64,000 nucleotides of DNA from Caldilineaceae bacterium. GTDB lineage: Bacteria; Chloroflexota; Anaerolineae; Caldilineales; Caldilineaceae. Where the stretch lies: NCBI GenBank assembly GCA_026645575.1, contig JAPKMW010000058.1:1-64000 (forward strand). Direction: 5' to 3'. Position numbers and translations under genes: made by a program. Position 1 is the first letter of the stretch; the number at the start of each line of letters is the position of its first letter. Shown in pieces: positions 7,897-16,758 of the stretch. The notes under the pieces were generated by a model. It saw nothing but the letters and a program-made list of their open reading frames with translations. It had not been told where the DNA came from and searched no databases.

Positions 7897-10800
7897 ATGA
7901 ACATCGTAGCTAACATTGTTGCGAAGCTATCAAAGAGTTTCTGGTTGTTCTTTGTCGTGGTTCTGTTACTTTTGTTGACAGTTTTATCAGGGATGACGGC
8001 CAGGGCTGCTGACCTGCCCGCCCCGGTGGTGCAAGCGGGCTGTGATTTTACCGCCACTGATGAAGCGTCGCTCCAGCAAGCGATTGCGGGTGTCAATAGC
8101 GCCGGCAGCGGCGTCTGCACCATCCAGGTGAACGGTTTTCTCCGGTTGAGCCAACCTTTGCCGGCCATTGTCAATGCCAATCTTACCGAACTGGTGATCG
8201 AGGGCCAGTCGGGAACGCTTTCGGCGCAAAACGGCGGGCGCGTGCTGGATGTGCAGTCGGTGAAACAGCTCACCATGCGCAACCTATCGCTTTACGGCGG
8301 CTCGATTCTCTCTGCTGTCAACGGGATTGAGGTTTGGGGCGGCGGGTTGCGTCTCTATTGCGGCGAAGAGCAACAATGTACGTCAACCTTGACCAATATC
8401 ACCTTGATCAACAACGAGGCCGTGGAAGGGGGCGCGTTGGCCCTCTATTGCGCCGCCGGCAGCCGTTGTTCGGCGCAACTGGTTGATTCACTGCTCTACG
8501 GCAATCGGGCAACGGCGGGCGGCGCCATCACCACCGGCTTTGATGAAGCCAACGTCGCCTTTTCGCTCCAATTGCTGCGCACCACCGTCTGGGACAACCG
8601 GGCGGCGGAAGGGGGTGGCATTCGCCTGCGCGGCGCCGACTTTACGGCCATTGATTCGACCATCCGCGCCAATCACGCCACTGCCGGCGGCGGCATTGCC
8701 ATGATCGCCGGTTCGTATGTGTTGCGGGCCAAAATCCTTGGCAGCACGCTCTTTGGCAATGAAGCGGTGCGGCAAGGCGGCGGCCTCTACATCCGCTCCG
8801 CCGATCCGGGCGATGTGCAGTTGACGCTGGCCAATAGCACAGTGAGCGGCAACCGGGTTCTTGACGGCCTCGGCGGCGGGATCGCCATAAGCGCCACCTA
8901 TGGCTTGCAGGCTGATCTGATCAATGCCACGATTGCCAACAACGGCGCCGCCACTGGCGCCGCTCTTTCTGTTGGCCTGGAAGATGATGCCTTTGCCCCG
9001 GCCACCTTAGTGACCCTGGTCAATAGTCTCATTGCTGACAATCAGGGTAATAACGCCTGCGCCATGCGCCTGGAAGAAGCGCCGGTCAAGGGTGTGCCGC
9101 TGATCAGTTCACGCGGCCACAACCTGGACAACGACGGCACTTGTCTGCTGCCTGCCATCCGTCAACCGAGCGATCTGCCCAACAGCAACGCCGGTTTGGC
9201 GCCGCTCACTGATAATGGAGGTGCGACCTGGACGCAGGCGCTGTTGGCGGATAGCCCAGCCATCGACGCGGGGGATGATGCCATCTGCGCGGCGGAACCG
9301 ATCAACGGCGTGGATCAACGGGGCGATCCCCGTCCGCAGGGAGCGCATTGTGACATCGGCGCTTATGAACGTCCCAATCCCCCAGGCTGTACCTACCCCA
9401 ATCTGGTGGCCGGCGACGAAGCGGCGTTGCGCCAGGCGTTCACCTGCGTCAATGTCGCCGGGCCAGGCAACTATACCATCACCCTCTCCGCCGACATTAG
9501 CTTCACCCAACCGCTGCTCCCATTGCATAACCCGATCGTTGGCGCCGTACTGATCGAGGGCAAGGGCCATACGTTGGATGCGCGGGGCAATGGCCGTGTC
9601 CTCACCCTGACGACCATTCCGAATCTGACCCTGCGCAATGTGACGCTCACCGGCGGCAAGGTCAGCGCTGGTGATGCCTCACCGAACGGCGGCGGGATCG
9701 CCTTTGACTGTGATCGGGACATCCGCTGTAACTGGACATTGATCAACACCACCGTGCGCGATAATCAGGCCGAGGCCGGTGGCGGCATCGATTATTACTG
9801 TAGCGCCGGCGGTGGGGGCGCCCTGCTCATCCAAGATTCGGTACTTCGCCATAACCAGGCGACCAGCGTTGGCGGCGGCCTGGTCTATTGGACCGATGAG
9901 GACAGCCAGGCTTGTTCCGTCACCCTGAACCGCACTGTGGTGGCAGAGAACCAGGCGCAGGACGGCGGTGGTCTCCGCATTCTCCGGCCACGCGTGACCA
10001 TTAGCGATTCGACCATTCGCAATAACCGCGCCACCGGAGCGGGCGGCGGGATCATGGCGCGCATTAGTGACGGCTATATCGACATGACCGTCCTCCGTAG
10101 CACCATCAGCGGCAACCAGGCCGGCGTGAGCGGCGGCGGCGCCTATCTTGATTCACCCAACCAGACGTTTGACATTCGATTTGTTAACAGCACCTTCAGC
10201 GGCAACAGCGTCACCAATGGCAATGGTGGCGGCCTCTATCTCGCCGAGACTGAAGGTTCTTTACAAATTGCCCTGGTTAACAGCACAGTGGCGCAAAATA
10301 GCGCTGGTCAAGGGGGTGGCGTTCACATCTTTGACCGCGCCGAAGCCCCCGCCTATTACACCAGCACCCTGCGCTTGACTAACAGCATCATTGCGGCCAA
10401 CCAGGGCAATGATTGCGCCGGGGAAGTCGCGACTGGCGTCAACTTTAGCGGCCAGCGGGTGCTTTCCTTTGGTCACAACCTGGATAGCGATGGCACCTGT
10501 CTGCCCACCACTGTGCGTCAGGCCAGCGACCTCCCTAACGGCGCGGCCAATCTCGGTCCGCTAGCCGATAACGGCGGCCCGACCGAGACTCATGCCCTGC
10601 TCGCTGGCAGTCAGGCGCTGGCGGCGGCGGACAATGCCGTCTGTGCTGCGCAACCGGTCAACAACAGCGACCAGCGCGGGGTGGCGCGCCCCCAAGGCGC
10701 GGGCTGTGACATCGGTGCTTACGAGCGTGCGACGGAACAGCCAGGCCCAATTCGCATCAGCGCGCTGATCGATGGCCGTAGCCAGCTCATCCTGCGCGGG

Positions 10801-12015
10801 AATCGTGCCCAGTGGCATCACTTGGACTTTGCCGCCCCAGGACGCCTGTGGTTTGCTAACGAACCGACCGTGATCAACGGCCAGCGGTGGTTCCCGGTTT
10901 GGCCGGATACGCCCGATCCGGAGAATCGCGATTGCAACTGTTTCTCCGATTGGTTTACCGGCGTCTTCCCGCCGGTGTCACAAACGGCCACACGGTATGA
11001 TCTGCGGCTGCTTCAGAGCCGCAGCCGCACCGCGATCATCCAGCAACCAACGGCCAGCAACGATTTCACCCTGATTATCGAGTTTGATGACAACCCGGAA
11101 GATGCCGGCGATGTTTATGTGGTCGATCTTGTACCCAGCCCTGTATCCACCCACCTTTTTGTCAGTTCACGCAGCAGTGGAAAGGCCGGCGGCGTCATCT
11201 TCCGTGATGAGGATATTGTCGCCTATGACTTTGCAACCGCGACCTGGCAGATGATCTTCGACGGCTCGGACGTGGGCGTGACGAAAGATGTCGATGCCTT
11301 TGCTTTCCGGCCTATCGGTCTCCTCCTGAGTTTCAATGGCCCCACCGACGTACCAGGGGTCGGCCCGGTCGATGATGCGGATCTGCTCCTTTTCACACCG
11401 ACTCGGTTGGGTCACAATACGGCCGGCAGCTTTACGCGCTATCTCCGCGGTGCCGAAGTGGGCCTGACCACCGATGGCGAAGACATTGACGCCATCGGCT
11501 TCACCAGCGCCGACAAGTTGGTGGTCAGCACGATTGGCGACTTTATGGCCCCAAATTCGCAAGGCTACGATGAAGATCTCTTTGTCTGGGACAATGGCAT
11601 CTGGCAGCGCTTTTTTGTCGGCGCCGCTATGGGCCTGGCGAACGAAGATGTCAACGGCCTCTGGATCGACCCGGCGACGGGTGAACTCTATCTGACCGTA
11701 AAAGATGACTTTGTCTTTGACGAGGGTCAAGTGACGGCCCAAATCGATTCCGACGACATCTTTGTCTGTACGCCTACCCAGGCTGGTGGTTGCACCTTCC
11801 GTCGCTTCTGGGATAGCGATGCACATGACTATGGCTCTGAAAACCTGGACGCCATCGGTCTGGGCGCGTTGCCGGCCACCTTTGCCGCCGATGCACAATC
11901 CCGTAGTGTCGAGCCGTTGACAGCGGAAGAAATGGCTGCCGATGAGGAAAACGATGACCTGGATCTGGTAGAGGTGCGCAATTATGTCTACTTGCCTTGG
12001 GCGGTGGGTCGGTAA
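7897..12015 (+). CDS. Large secreted right-handed beta-helix protein
   Basis: 1372 residues. Residues 1-37 form a signal peptide (KLSK, a long Phe/Val/Leu core, then TARA). Two similar blocks follow, about 48-490 and 496-936. Each begins with GC-x-(F/Y) and a TDEASLQQAI / GDEAALRQAF turn, runs through many GGG-I and S-T-(I/V) parallel beta-helix rungs, and ends with DQRG..RPQG..CDIGAYER, the motif seen in choice-of-anchor Q proteins. So the protein carries an internal duplication. The last ~430 residues have propeller-like repeats (EDIVAYDFAT, EDLFVWDNG, DDIFVCTP). It ends in an acidic stretch and NYVYLPWAVGR, like the giant protein at 49664. The start has AAAGGAA 6 bases upstream. Likely a cell-surface or matrix protein; no catalytic motif seen. 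Confidence 0.85.
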   Translation: MNIVANIVAKLSKSFWLFFVVVLLLLLTVLSGMTARAADLPAPVVQAGCDFTATDEASLQQAIAGVNSAGSGVCTIQVNGFLRLSQPLPAIVNANLTELVIEGQSGTLSAQNGGRVLDVQSVKQLTMRNLSLYGGSILSAVNGIEVWGGGLRLYCGEEQQCTSTLTNITLINNEAVEGGALALYCAAGSRCSAQLVDSLLYGNRATAGGAITTGFDEANVAFSLQLLRTTVWDNRAAEGGGIRLRGADFTAIDSTIRANHATAGGGIAMIAGSYVLRAKILGSTLFGNEAVRQGGGLYIRSADPGDVQLTLANSTVSGNRVLDGLGGGIAISATYGLQADLINATIANNGAATGAALSVGLEDDAFAPATLVTLVNSLIADNQGNNACAMRLEEAPVKGVPLISSRGHNLDNDGTCLLPAIRQPSDLPNSNAGLAPLTDNGGATWTQALLADSPAIDAGDDAICAAEPINGVDQRGDPRPQGAHCDIGAYERPNPPGCTYPNLVAGDEAALRQAFTCVNVAGPGNYTITLSADISFTQPLLPLHNPIVGAVLIEGKGHTLDARGNGRVLTLTTIPNLTLRNVTLTGGKVSAGDASPNGGGIAFDCDRDIRCNWTLINTTVRDNQAEAGGGIDYYCSAGGGGALLIQDSVLRHNQATSVGGGLVYWTDEDSQACSVTLNRTVVAENQAQDGGGLRILRPRVTISDSTIRNNRATGAGGGIMARISDGYIDMTVLRSTISGNQAGVSGGGAYLDSPNQTFDIRFVNSTFSGNSVTNGNGGGLYLAETEGSLQIALVNSTVAQNSAGQGGGVHIFDRAEAPAYYTSTLRLTNSIIAANQGNDCAGEVATGVNFSGQRVLSFGHNLDSDGTCLPTTVRQASDLPNGAANLGPLADNGGPTETHALLAGSQALAAADNAVCAAQPVNNSDQRGVARPQGAGCDIGAYERATEQPGPIRISALIDGRSQLILRGNRAQWHHLDFAAPGRLWFANEPTVINGQRWFPVWPDTPDPENRDCNCFSDWFTGVFPPVSQTATRYDLRLLQSRSRTAIIQQPTASNDFTLIIEFDDNPEDAGDVYVVDLVPSPVSTHLFVSSRSSGKAGGVIFRDEDIVAYDFATATWQMIFDGSDVGVTKDVDAFAFRPIGLLLSFNGPTDVPGVGPVDDADLLLFTPTRLGHNTAGSFTRYLRGAEVGLTTDGEDIDAIGFTSADKLVVSTIGDFMAPNSQGYDEDLFVWDNGIWQRFFVGAAMGLANEDVNGLWIDPATGELYLTVKDDFVFDEGQVTAQIDSDDIFVCTPTQAGGCTFRRFWDSDAHDYGSENLDAIGLGALPATFAADAQSRSVEPLTAEEMAADEENDDLDLVEVRNYVYLPWAVGR

Positions 12016-12058
12016 GGCGGTGCGGATAGGGGTGGTTGGTCTGTAATTGGCTATCATA

Positions 12059-12115
12059 GCGAATCATAGGATTAGTAAATCAACTTCGATGTGATTTGCT
12101 AATCCTATGATTCGC
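12059..12115. repeat. Intergenic palindrome, GCTAATCC/TTCGCGG family
   Basis: Arms 12059-12082 and 12092-12115 pair over 24 bp with one G-T mismatch. The right end reads GCTAATCCTATGATTCGCGG and is nearly the same as the right end of the palindrome at 34185. It sits between convergent genes. Confidence 0.9.
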
Positions 12116-12123
12116 GGTGTCCA

Positions 12124-12852
12124 TTATCGTCCCTGCCGAGTGCGCCAAATCGTATACTCGGCCTGGGTCGCTTCGTTGGGCGGGTAGACACCGTGGATGC
12201 TGGCGCCGCCAGCCACCTTTTGTTGGATAAATTCTTCCAGCCGTTCCTGTTCATAGGCATCATAGGCCACCGCTTCGGCCACCTTGGCCGGGATAGCGAC
12301 CACCCCTTCCCCATCACCAACCAGGATGTCGCCGGGCATGACGAGAACACCGGCGCAACCCACCGGAACATTCATCTCCAGTGGGTGGTGAATGTTAAAC
12401 GAGGTGGCGGCGTGGGCGGCTTTGACATAGGCGGGCAAGTTCAATTCCCGGTAGCCGGGCGTATCGCGCAGGGCGCCATCAGTGACCAGACCACGGGCGC
12501 CGCGGGCAATGAGCCGGGTTGCCAGGATATTGCCCAAAGTCGCGGCGCGGGTGTCGCCACGGGCGTCGATGACCAGAATGTCCTCCGGCCCCACACTTTC
12601 GACGGCGATGCGCTGCACATTCTTGGTGTTGTCATAAAGTTCATCGACCAGATCCTCACGCATAGGAACATAGCGCAGCGTGAACGCATAGCCTACCAGC
12701 CGCAAATCGGGCCGCAGCGGTGTGAGACCCGCCAAAAAGGTGTTCCGAAAGCCCCGCTTGCTCAGTTGTGAAGTCAAGGTGGCGGTGGAGACAGTGTGTA
12801 GTTTCTCAAAAGCTTCCGCGGTAAGAGTGACAGGACGGTTTGGTTGGGTCAT
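12124..12852 (-). CDS. RraA family protein (HMG/CHA aldolase-like)
   Basis: 242 residues. The family core is clear: VIDARGDTRAATLGNILATR, then GARGLVTDGALRDTPGYREL, and the metal/substrate Asp in VMPGDILVGDGEGVV. The family includes 4-hydroxy-4-methyl-2-oxoglutarate aldolase and oxaloacetate decarboxylase as well as the RNase E inhibitor RraA. In a sugar-acid cluster an aldolase or decarboxylase role is more likely than RNase regulation. AAAGGACAAT precedes the ATG. A second family member lies at 19079. Confidence 0.85.
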   Translation of the reverse strand: MTQPNRPVTLTAEAFEKLHTVSTATLTSQLSKRGFRNTFLAGLTPLRPDLRLVGYAFTLRYVPMREDLVDELYDNTKNVQRIAVESVGPEDILVIDARGDTRAATLGNILATRLIARGARGLVTDGALRDTPGYRELNLPAYVKAAHAATSFNIHHPLEMNVPVGCAGVLVMPGDILVGDGEGVVAIPAKVAEAVAYDAYEQERLEEFIQQKVAGGASIHGVYPPNEATQAEYTIWRTRQGR

Positions 12853-12867
12853 ATTGTCCTTTCAATT

Positions 12868-12912
12868 TCTATTGATCCAAACTCTATTGCTCAAAATTCT
12901 ATTGATCAAAAT
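12868..12912. repeat. Three 15-bp tandem repeats across a stop codon
   Basis: TCTATTGATCCAAAC, TCTATTGCTCAAAAT and TCTATTGATCAAAAT follow each other exactly. The last unit contains the stop codon and final FDQ codons of the NUDIX gene at 12899, so the gene end and the spacer before the RraA-like gene share one repeat. Confidence 0.8.
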
Positions 12913-13525
12913 AAGGTGGCCGTTCACCCCGCCAGACCTGAAAGACAACAGGGATCCGCCCGGCATGATTGGCATCAAGATCGGGCGGCAATTCGGCTTC
13001 GGTGAACCAGCCCTGTTCGCGCACTTCATGGGCGTGGGATGGTTGGGTTGATGGCTCCGGCAAGGGCCGACAGAGGAAGACAAACTGATAAAGGTGGTAT
13101 AGACTGCCACCCCAGAAGCGCGAGTCAAAGACGCCGGCCAGCGCCGCTGCTTCACAGTAGACGCCGGTCTCTTCCAACGCCTCGCGCACAACTCCTGCGG
13201 CCGCACTCTCGCCAACATCTAACGCTCCACCTGGCATGGCCCACTTGCCATTGTCGGCCCGGCGGATCAACAACATCCGTCCAGCATCATCAATGATCGC
13301 GGCATCGCCAACGGCAAAGGGGGTTGGGTGCGCTAAAAGTGTGTTGCGCAGCGGTTCTAGGTTGGCAATCGTGTCGCCGGAGGCCAGCGCCAGCATTTCG
13401 AGCGCAACGGTTTGAATCTTCTGATAACGTTCCTGATTATAGACATCACCGGCGTAGCGTAGCCCCAAGGCCGACATGGCGCGCAGTTGGTCAGCCCATT
13501 GAGCAAGTTGTTGGGCAGGGGTCAT
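12899..13525 (-). CDS. NUDIX hydrolase with N-terminal helical domain
   Basis: 208 residues from the ATG at 13525. An N-terminal helical segment (WADQLRAMSALGLRYAGDVY) of the kind found in ADP-ribose pyrophosphatase-like NUDIX proteins precedes the box GGALDVGESAAAGVVREALE plus ETG. Upstream in-frame codons to 13621 overlap the next gene and are unlikely to be used. Substrate unknown; ADP-sugars are the usual guess for this architecture. Confidence 0.85.
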   Translation of the reverse strand: MTPAQQLAQWADQLRAMSALGLRYAGDVYNQERYQKIQTVALEMLALASGDTIANLEPLRNTLLAHPTPFAVGDAAIIDDAGRMLLIRRADNGKWAMPGGALDVGESAAAGVVREALEETGVYCEAAALAGVFDSRFWGGSLYHLYQFVFLCRPLPEPSTQPSHAHEVREQGWFTEAELPPDLDANHAGRIPVVFQVWRGERPPYFDQ

Positions 13526-13535
13526 AGTCACTCTC

Positions 13536-13997
13536 TTACACAGGTTCAACAGCAATACGTTGTTCTTGACAGGTGCGTTGATAAGTCGCTTTGAGGGCAA
13601 CCGGCAGGCAGGGGCCGCCACGTAACCAGAGCGGCATGGTTAGCAACGCCTTGCCAAGCGTTAACTCTTCATACCACAAGTCGAGCGCGGTCTCGCCATC
13701 ACGCTCAATAGGGTGATAGGCAACGGCATAGAGGCTCTCCTCGCTCTCCTGCGCTTCGGTATTGCTTTGTAGCCGTTGCAACAGCGCACCATGCAGATTG
13801 GTGTTGTAGGTCGTCACCACATCCGCCACTAGCAAACCAATGCCCGTTCGCAAGAAAGTTTCACACTTGGCTGTGAATGCGTTGCGTTGCGCCGGGCGAT
13901 CCTTGTTGGCCGGGCTGACCAATTCAATGGTGCCCACTAACGTTGGTCCACCCGCTTCCGCGTAAACTACTGTCCCATTTTCATAAAGCTTTTCCAA
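13536..13997 (-). pseudogene. DUF4058-like protein, probably truncated at the N-terminus
   Basis: The 153 visible residues match the C-terminal half of a DUF4058/Uma2-like family as I recall it: VGTIELVSPANKDRPAQRNA, then LYAVAYH, then LPVALKATYQRTCQEQRI. Related proteins have about 100 more residues before this. Here the frame can only begin at a TTG (13997); an in-frame stop lies a little further up, and the palindrome at 14018-14076 occupies the place of the missing half. The family has a PD-(D/E)XK nuclease-like fold; a working product is doubtful. Confidence 0.55.
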
Positions 13998-14017
13998 AAC
14001 ATAGAGGCTCCCCCACT

Positions 14018-14076
14018 ATCTTCCGGGAAGGCCCGCTTTGTCAACCAGATCGTCTACCCCTACCTTCCCGGAAGAT
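14018..14076. repeat. Intergenic palindrome at a gene truncation point
   Basis: Arms 14018-14031 (ATCTTCCGGGAAGG) and 14063-14076 are perfect 14-bp complements with a 31-bp loop. It fills the gap between the glucarate dehydratase-type gene and the DUF4058-like fragment. Confidence 0.8.
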
Positions 14077-14111
14077 TGGCTTCTTACTCTCTCATGTTTT
14101 CTTAAACCATC

Positions 14112-15398
14112 TCACCACCGTGTTGCCTGGAATTTCCACCCTGGCTGCACCTTCTGCATTTCGATCTCATCATTGCGTTCGGTCAAGCCGCACGCTTTAT
14201 ACTGTTCATGCAACTGCGCCAGCGCCGCCCGATCCAGTTCGATGCCTAGGCCCGGTTCATTCGTCACGGTAATGCCGCCATCTTCAATCGGGATGCGCCC
14301 GCCGACCAACACTTCTTCTGATTGCCAGGGATAGTGGGTGTCACAGGCATAGGTGAGGTTGGGCGTAGCTACGGCCAGGTGCGCCATTGCCATGAGCGAA
14401 ATGCCGACATGGCTGTTCGAGTGCATGGAGAGGCCGCGACCAAAGGTCTTACAGATGCGCGCCAACTCCACGGAAGCGCGCAAACCACCCCAGAAATGAT
14501 GGTCACTCAGGATAATGTCTTCGGAACCGAGACGCACGCTGCCGGGGATGTCATCAAAGGAGGTCGTACACATGTTGGTGGCAAAGGGCATGGACAACGC
14601 CTGGCGCGCCTTCGCCATATTTTCCTGGCCGCGCACCGGGTCTTCGTAATATTCCAATACCCCTTCCAGCCGTTTGCCGATGCGGATAGCAGTCTCCACT
14701 GTCCAAATGGCGTTGGGGTCAAGGCGTAGGGGCGTGCCGGGGCCAAAGGCTTCATACATAGCGAGGATAGCATCGGCTTCTTCGTCCGGCGGCATGGCGC
14801 CACCCTTGAGTTTGATCGACTTGAAGCCAAAGTATTTACACATCGCCTGCGCCTGGGCCACCACGCCTGCCGGGTCAAGCGCGGCCTTTTGGCGAGCTGC
14901 TGCCCAGCCGGTAGCATTCGGATCGGTGCCAAATTCTAGTGGCCCGCCAGCGCCTTCATACTTGTAGAAGAGGTAGGCCGAAAACTCAGCCCGCTCGCGA
15001 GCGCGACCACCCAGCAGATCGCAGACCGGTCGCCCGGTGGCTTTGCCCATAATGTCGAATAAGGCTACTTCAATGGCGCTGTTGACATGGACAATCCGCC
15101 GCTTGTCCCACGGTGATTCGCCCCGTTCGTGGGCGCCGTCAGCGCCAAAGCGGTCAAACAGCCCTTGTTGAATGGCGTTGAGTTGAAAGGGGTCTTGGCC
15201 GATCACCACTTCACGGGCTGCCTCCAACGCTTTGGTGCTGGCAACACTGCCCGGCACTTCGCCCAAGCCGTAAAGGTTGTTGTCAGTGACAATTTCGACA
15301 ATGGTGCGCAAGGCGTAGGGTGCATGAAGTCCCGCCGCATTGAGCAACGGCGGGTCAGTGATGGCAATGGGGGTGACGTGCATGTCGGTGATTTTCAT
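14112..15398 (-). CDS. Glucarate dehydratase-type enolase superfamily enzyme
   Basis: 428 residues, normal for the glucarate dehydratase branch. Expected catalytic elements are all visible: the KxK of FKSIKLKGG, metal ligands in LRLDPNAIW and YYEDP, the FATNM segment and the catalytic His in MHSNSHVGIS. Several blocks read like E. coli GudD (RIGKRLEG, TNM, DTHYPWQ, EPGLGIELD). The reaction would be dehydration of D-glucarate to 5-keto-4-deoxyglucarate; another hexarate cannot be excluded. Its ATG overlaps the stop of the small upstream gene as ATGA, so it is translationally coupled. It lies in the same leftward run as a sugar ABC binding protein and permease. Confidence 0.85.
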   Translation of the reverse strand: MKITDMHVTPIAITDPPLLNAAGLHAPYALRTIVEIVTDNNLYGLGEVPGSVASTKALEAAREVVIGQDPFQLNAIQQGLFDRFGADGAHERGESPWDKRRIVHVNSAIEVALFDIMGKATGRPVCDLLGGRARERAEFSAYLFYKYEGAGGPLEFGTDPNATGWAAARQKAALDPAGVVAQAQAMCKYFGFKSIKLKGGAMPPDEEADAILAMYEAFGPGTPLRLDPNAIWTVETAIRIGKRLEGVLEYYEDPVRGQENMAKARQALSMPFATNMCTTSFDDIPGSVRLGSEDIILSDHHFWGGLRASVELARICKTFGRGLSMHSNSHVGISLMAMAHLAVATPNLTYACDTHYPWQSEEVLVGGRIPIEDGGITVTNEPGLGIELDRAALAQLHEQYKACGLTERNDEIEMQKVQPGWKFQATRW

Positions 15399-15760
15399 GA
15401 AATTCGCTCTCTTTCCAGGTGGAGGTGAGAAGTGGTTTGATACCCATTCATATGTAATTGTGTGATCGCCCTACCGGCAAGCCATGTTTCTACTAGTTCA
15501 ATCACATCATCTTCAGCTTCAACAACAATTTGTAGAACTGTATCATCCCATTCTGCTGAATTGTGCCAATCTTCTAAATCAAGGGTGAATTCTTCCGGCT
15601 CAATTTCAATCCAAACATGCCGCTGCGGGTGGTTGCGACTCTGGTATGATAATGCATTTAACAAGGCTTCAGCGTCATCAGTCTCAATGGCAACCGGAAC
15701 GCGCCTATCGAGCAGTTGTCGAATCTGTTCTGTTAGCTCATCTTTACTTTGTATTGCCAT
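15395..15760 (-). CDS. Small acidic protein of unknown function, coupled to the dehydratase gene
   Basis: 121 residues, strongly acidic (EIEPEEFTLDLEDW, VVEAEDDVIELVETW). I do not recognise a family. GAGG sits 6 bases before the ATG and overlaps the stop of the 55-codon frame upstream, and its own stop overlaps the dehydratase start by four bases. This tight packing argues that it is a real, co-translated gene. Confidence 0.65.
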   Translation of the reverse strand: MAIQSKDELTEQIRQLLDRRVPVAIETDDAEALLNALSYQSRNHPQRHVWIEIEPEEFTLDLEDWHNSAEWDDTVLQIVVEAEDDVIELVETWLAGRAITQLHMNGYQTTSHLHLERERIS

Positions 15761-15766
15761 GTTTCC

Positions 15767-15934
15767 TCACTTTTGGAATTTCTCCCGTTGCGCTGTCAAC
15801 AATTTGCGCAAATTGACGCCCCCAACCATTCGCTGTTCTAACGCCGTTTCTACGCTCATTGTTAGCGCCTGCGCCGGCAAGACTTCGCGCAACCGACCTT
15901 TCCGCAATCGACTGATATATTCTTGCACACTCAT
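15767..15934 (-). CDS. Small basic protein or remnant downstream of Uma2
   Basis: 55 residues from ATG 15934: MSVQEYISRLRKGRLREVLP, then ALTMSVETALEQRM. The same frame is open for a further 93 bases upstream (to 16027) with protein-like composition (TIETWAQALKLNPDSD) but has no ATG, GTG or TTG there, and there is no ribosome site at 15934. It may be a decayed gene or a stretch once joined to the Uma2 frame by a frameshift. The spacing of 6 bases to the next gene supports past or present coding. Confidence 0.4.
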   Translation of the reverse strand: MSVQEYISRLRKGRLREVLPAQALTMSVETALEQRMVGGVNLRKLLTAQREKFQK

Positions 15935-16011
15935 TGCCCGACAGGCAAAAAGTTGCTGTGTGGTGTCTGAGTCTGGATTTAGCTTTAGCGCTTGCGCCCA
16001 AGTTTCAATTG

Positions 16012-16704
16012 TTACCGGGGTAAACTTTCAGTTTGCATTGTTGTTTTGCTGGATCGCACCCAACTGTGGGTGCGCCGTAACCAGTCTGTGCTTTTCATCT
16101 GCCAACTAGCCTCTACCAATTCGGCTAAGGCGGCTCCGGGAATACCAACCAGTGTTTTGCTCTCGGCTACTTCCGTATACTCACCAACCGCTAATTCCCA
16201 GATGCGCACCTGTTGCCCATCGTAGTGCCAGAGTTCCGGTATGCCAAGCGCCGCCAAAATGGCGAATTTATTGAACGCTGGTTCAACCAGATCGATGAGA
16301 ATTACCAGATCCGGCGGCGGATCAGTGGATAGATCAATGGTCGCTTTGCCCCTGACTTGCTCCGCGTGTTGAACATAGAAGCTGACATCGGGTTCTAACC
16401 CGCACTCCAGTTCAGGCCGTTGGAGGGTCATTGCGCCAACGCAATCAACATCAATCGCTGTCTCTTCCGTAATGACGGAGACTAGGAGCGACAAAAGCTG
16501 TTGTACTCTGGCGTGAGCGAAGGTAATTGTCGTAATTTCCAGATCGCCATGGTGAAACGCAAAATGCACTGCACCGCGTTCATCATAATCTTGCAGCAAA
16601 TGCTGATAGGTTTCCCAGCGAACCCCAGAAAGCAGCACACGGGGAACCTCGATGGCTTCTGCTGTTCTACTCGGTAGCACCATGGTTTCAGGAAGAACGC
16701 TCAT
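16012..16704 (-). CDS. Uma2 family (PD-(D/E)XK) protein
   Basis: 230 residues from ATG 16704; a GTG 12 bases upstream is also possible. Uma2 hallmarks are EPDVSFYV, DLVILIDLVEP, then KFAILAALGIPELWHYD, which hold the acidic and Lys positions of the restriction-endonuclease-like fold. Function in the cell is unknown for the family; it is very common in Cyanobacteria and Chloroflexota. The C-terminus after WQMKSTDW is unusually long and basic and may result from a frameshift near 16030. Confidence 0.8.
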   Translation of the reverse strand: MSVLPETMVLPSRTAEAIEVPRVLLSGVRWETYQHLLQDYDERGAVHFAFHHGDLEITTITFAHARVQQLLSLLVSVITEETAIDVDCVGAMTLQRPELECGLEPDVSFYVQHAEQVRGKATIDLSTDPPPDLVILIDLVEPAFNKFAILAALGIPELWHYDGQQVRIWELAVGEYTEVAESKTLVGIPGAALAELVEASWQMKSTDWLRRTHSWVRSSKTTMQTESLPR

Positions 16705-16718
16705 CACCCCGCCCACAC

Positions 16719-16755
16719 ATTAACCGTTAACGATTAACTGTTGATGGTTAACAAT
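16719..16755. repeat. Short TTAACC/GGTTAA low-complexity palindrome
   Basis: ATTAACCGTTAACGATTAAC and the following TGTTGATGGTTAACAAT form an imperfect stem made of the word GTTAAC. It fills the gap between the permease and Uma2 genes. Confidence 0.5.
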
Positions 16756-16758
16756 TGC

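Noticed and set aside
11167..12057. 296-codon leftward open frame
   Set aside because: Antisense to the conserved end of the beta-helix protein, no recognisable motif or start signal.
15462..16109. 215-codon rightward open frame
   Set aside because: Opposite three tightly packed leftward genes with overlapping stops and starts; Cys/Ser-rich antisense composition.
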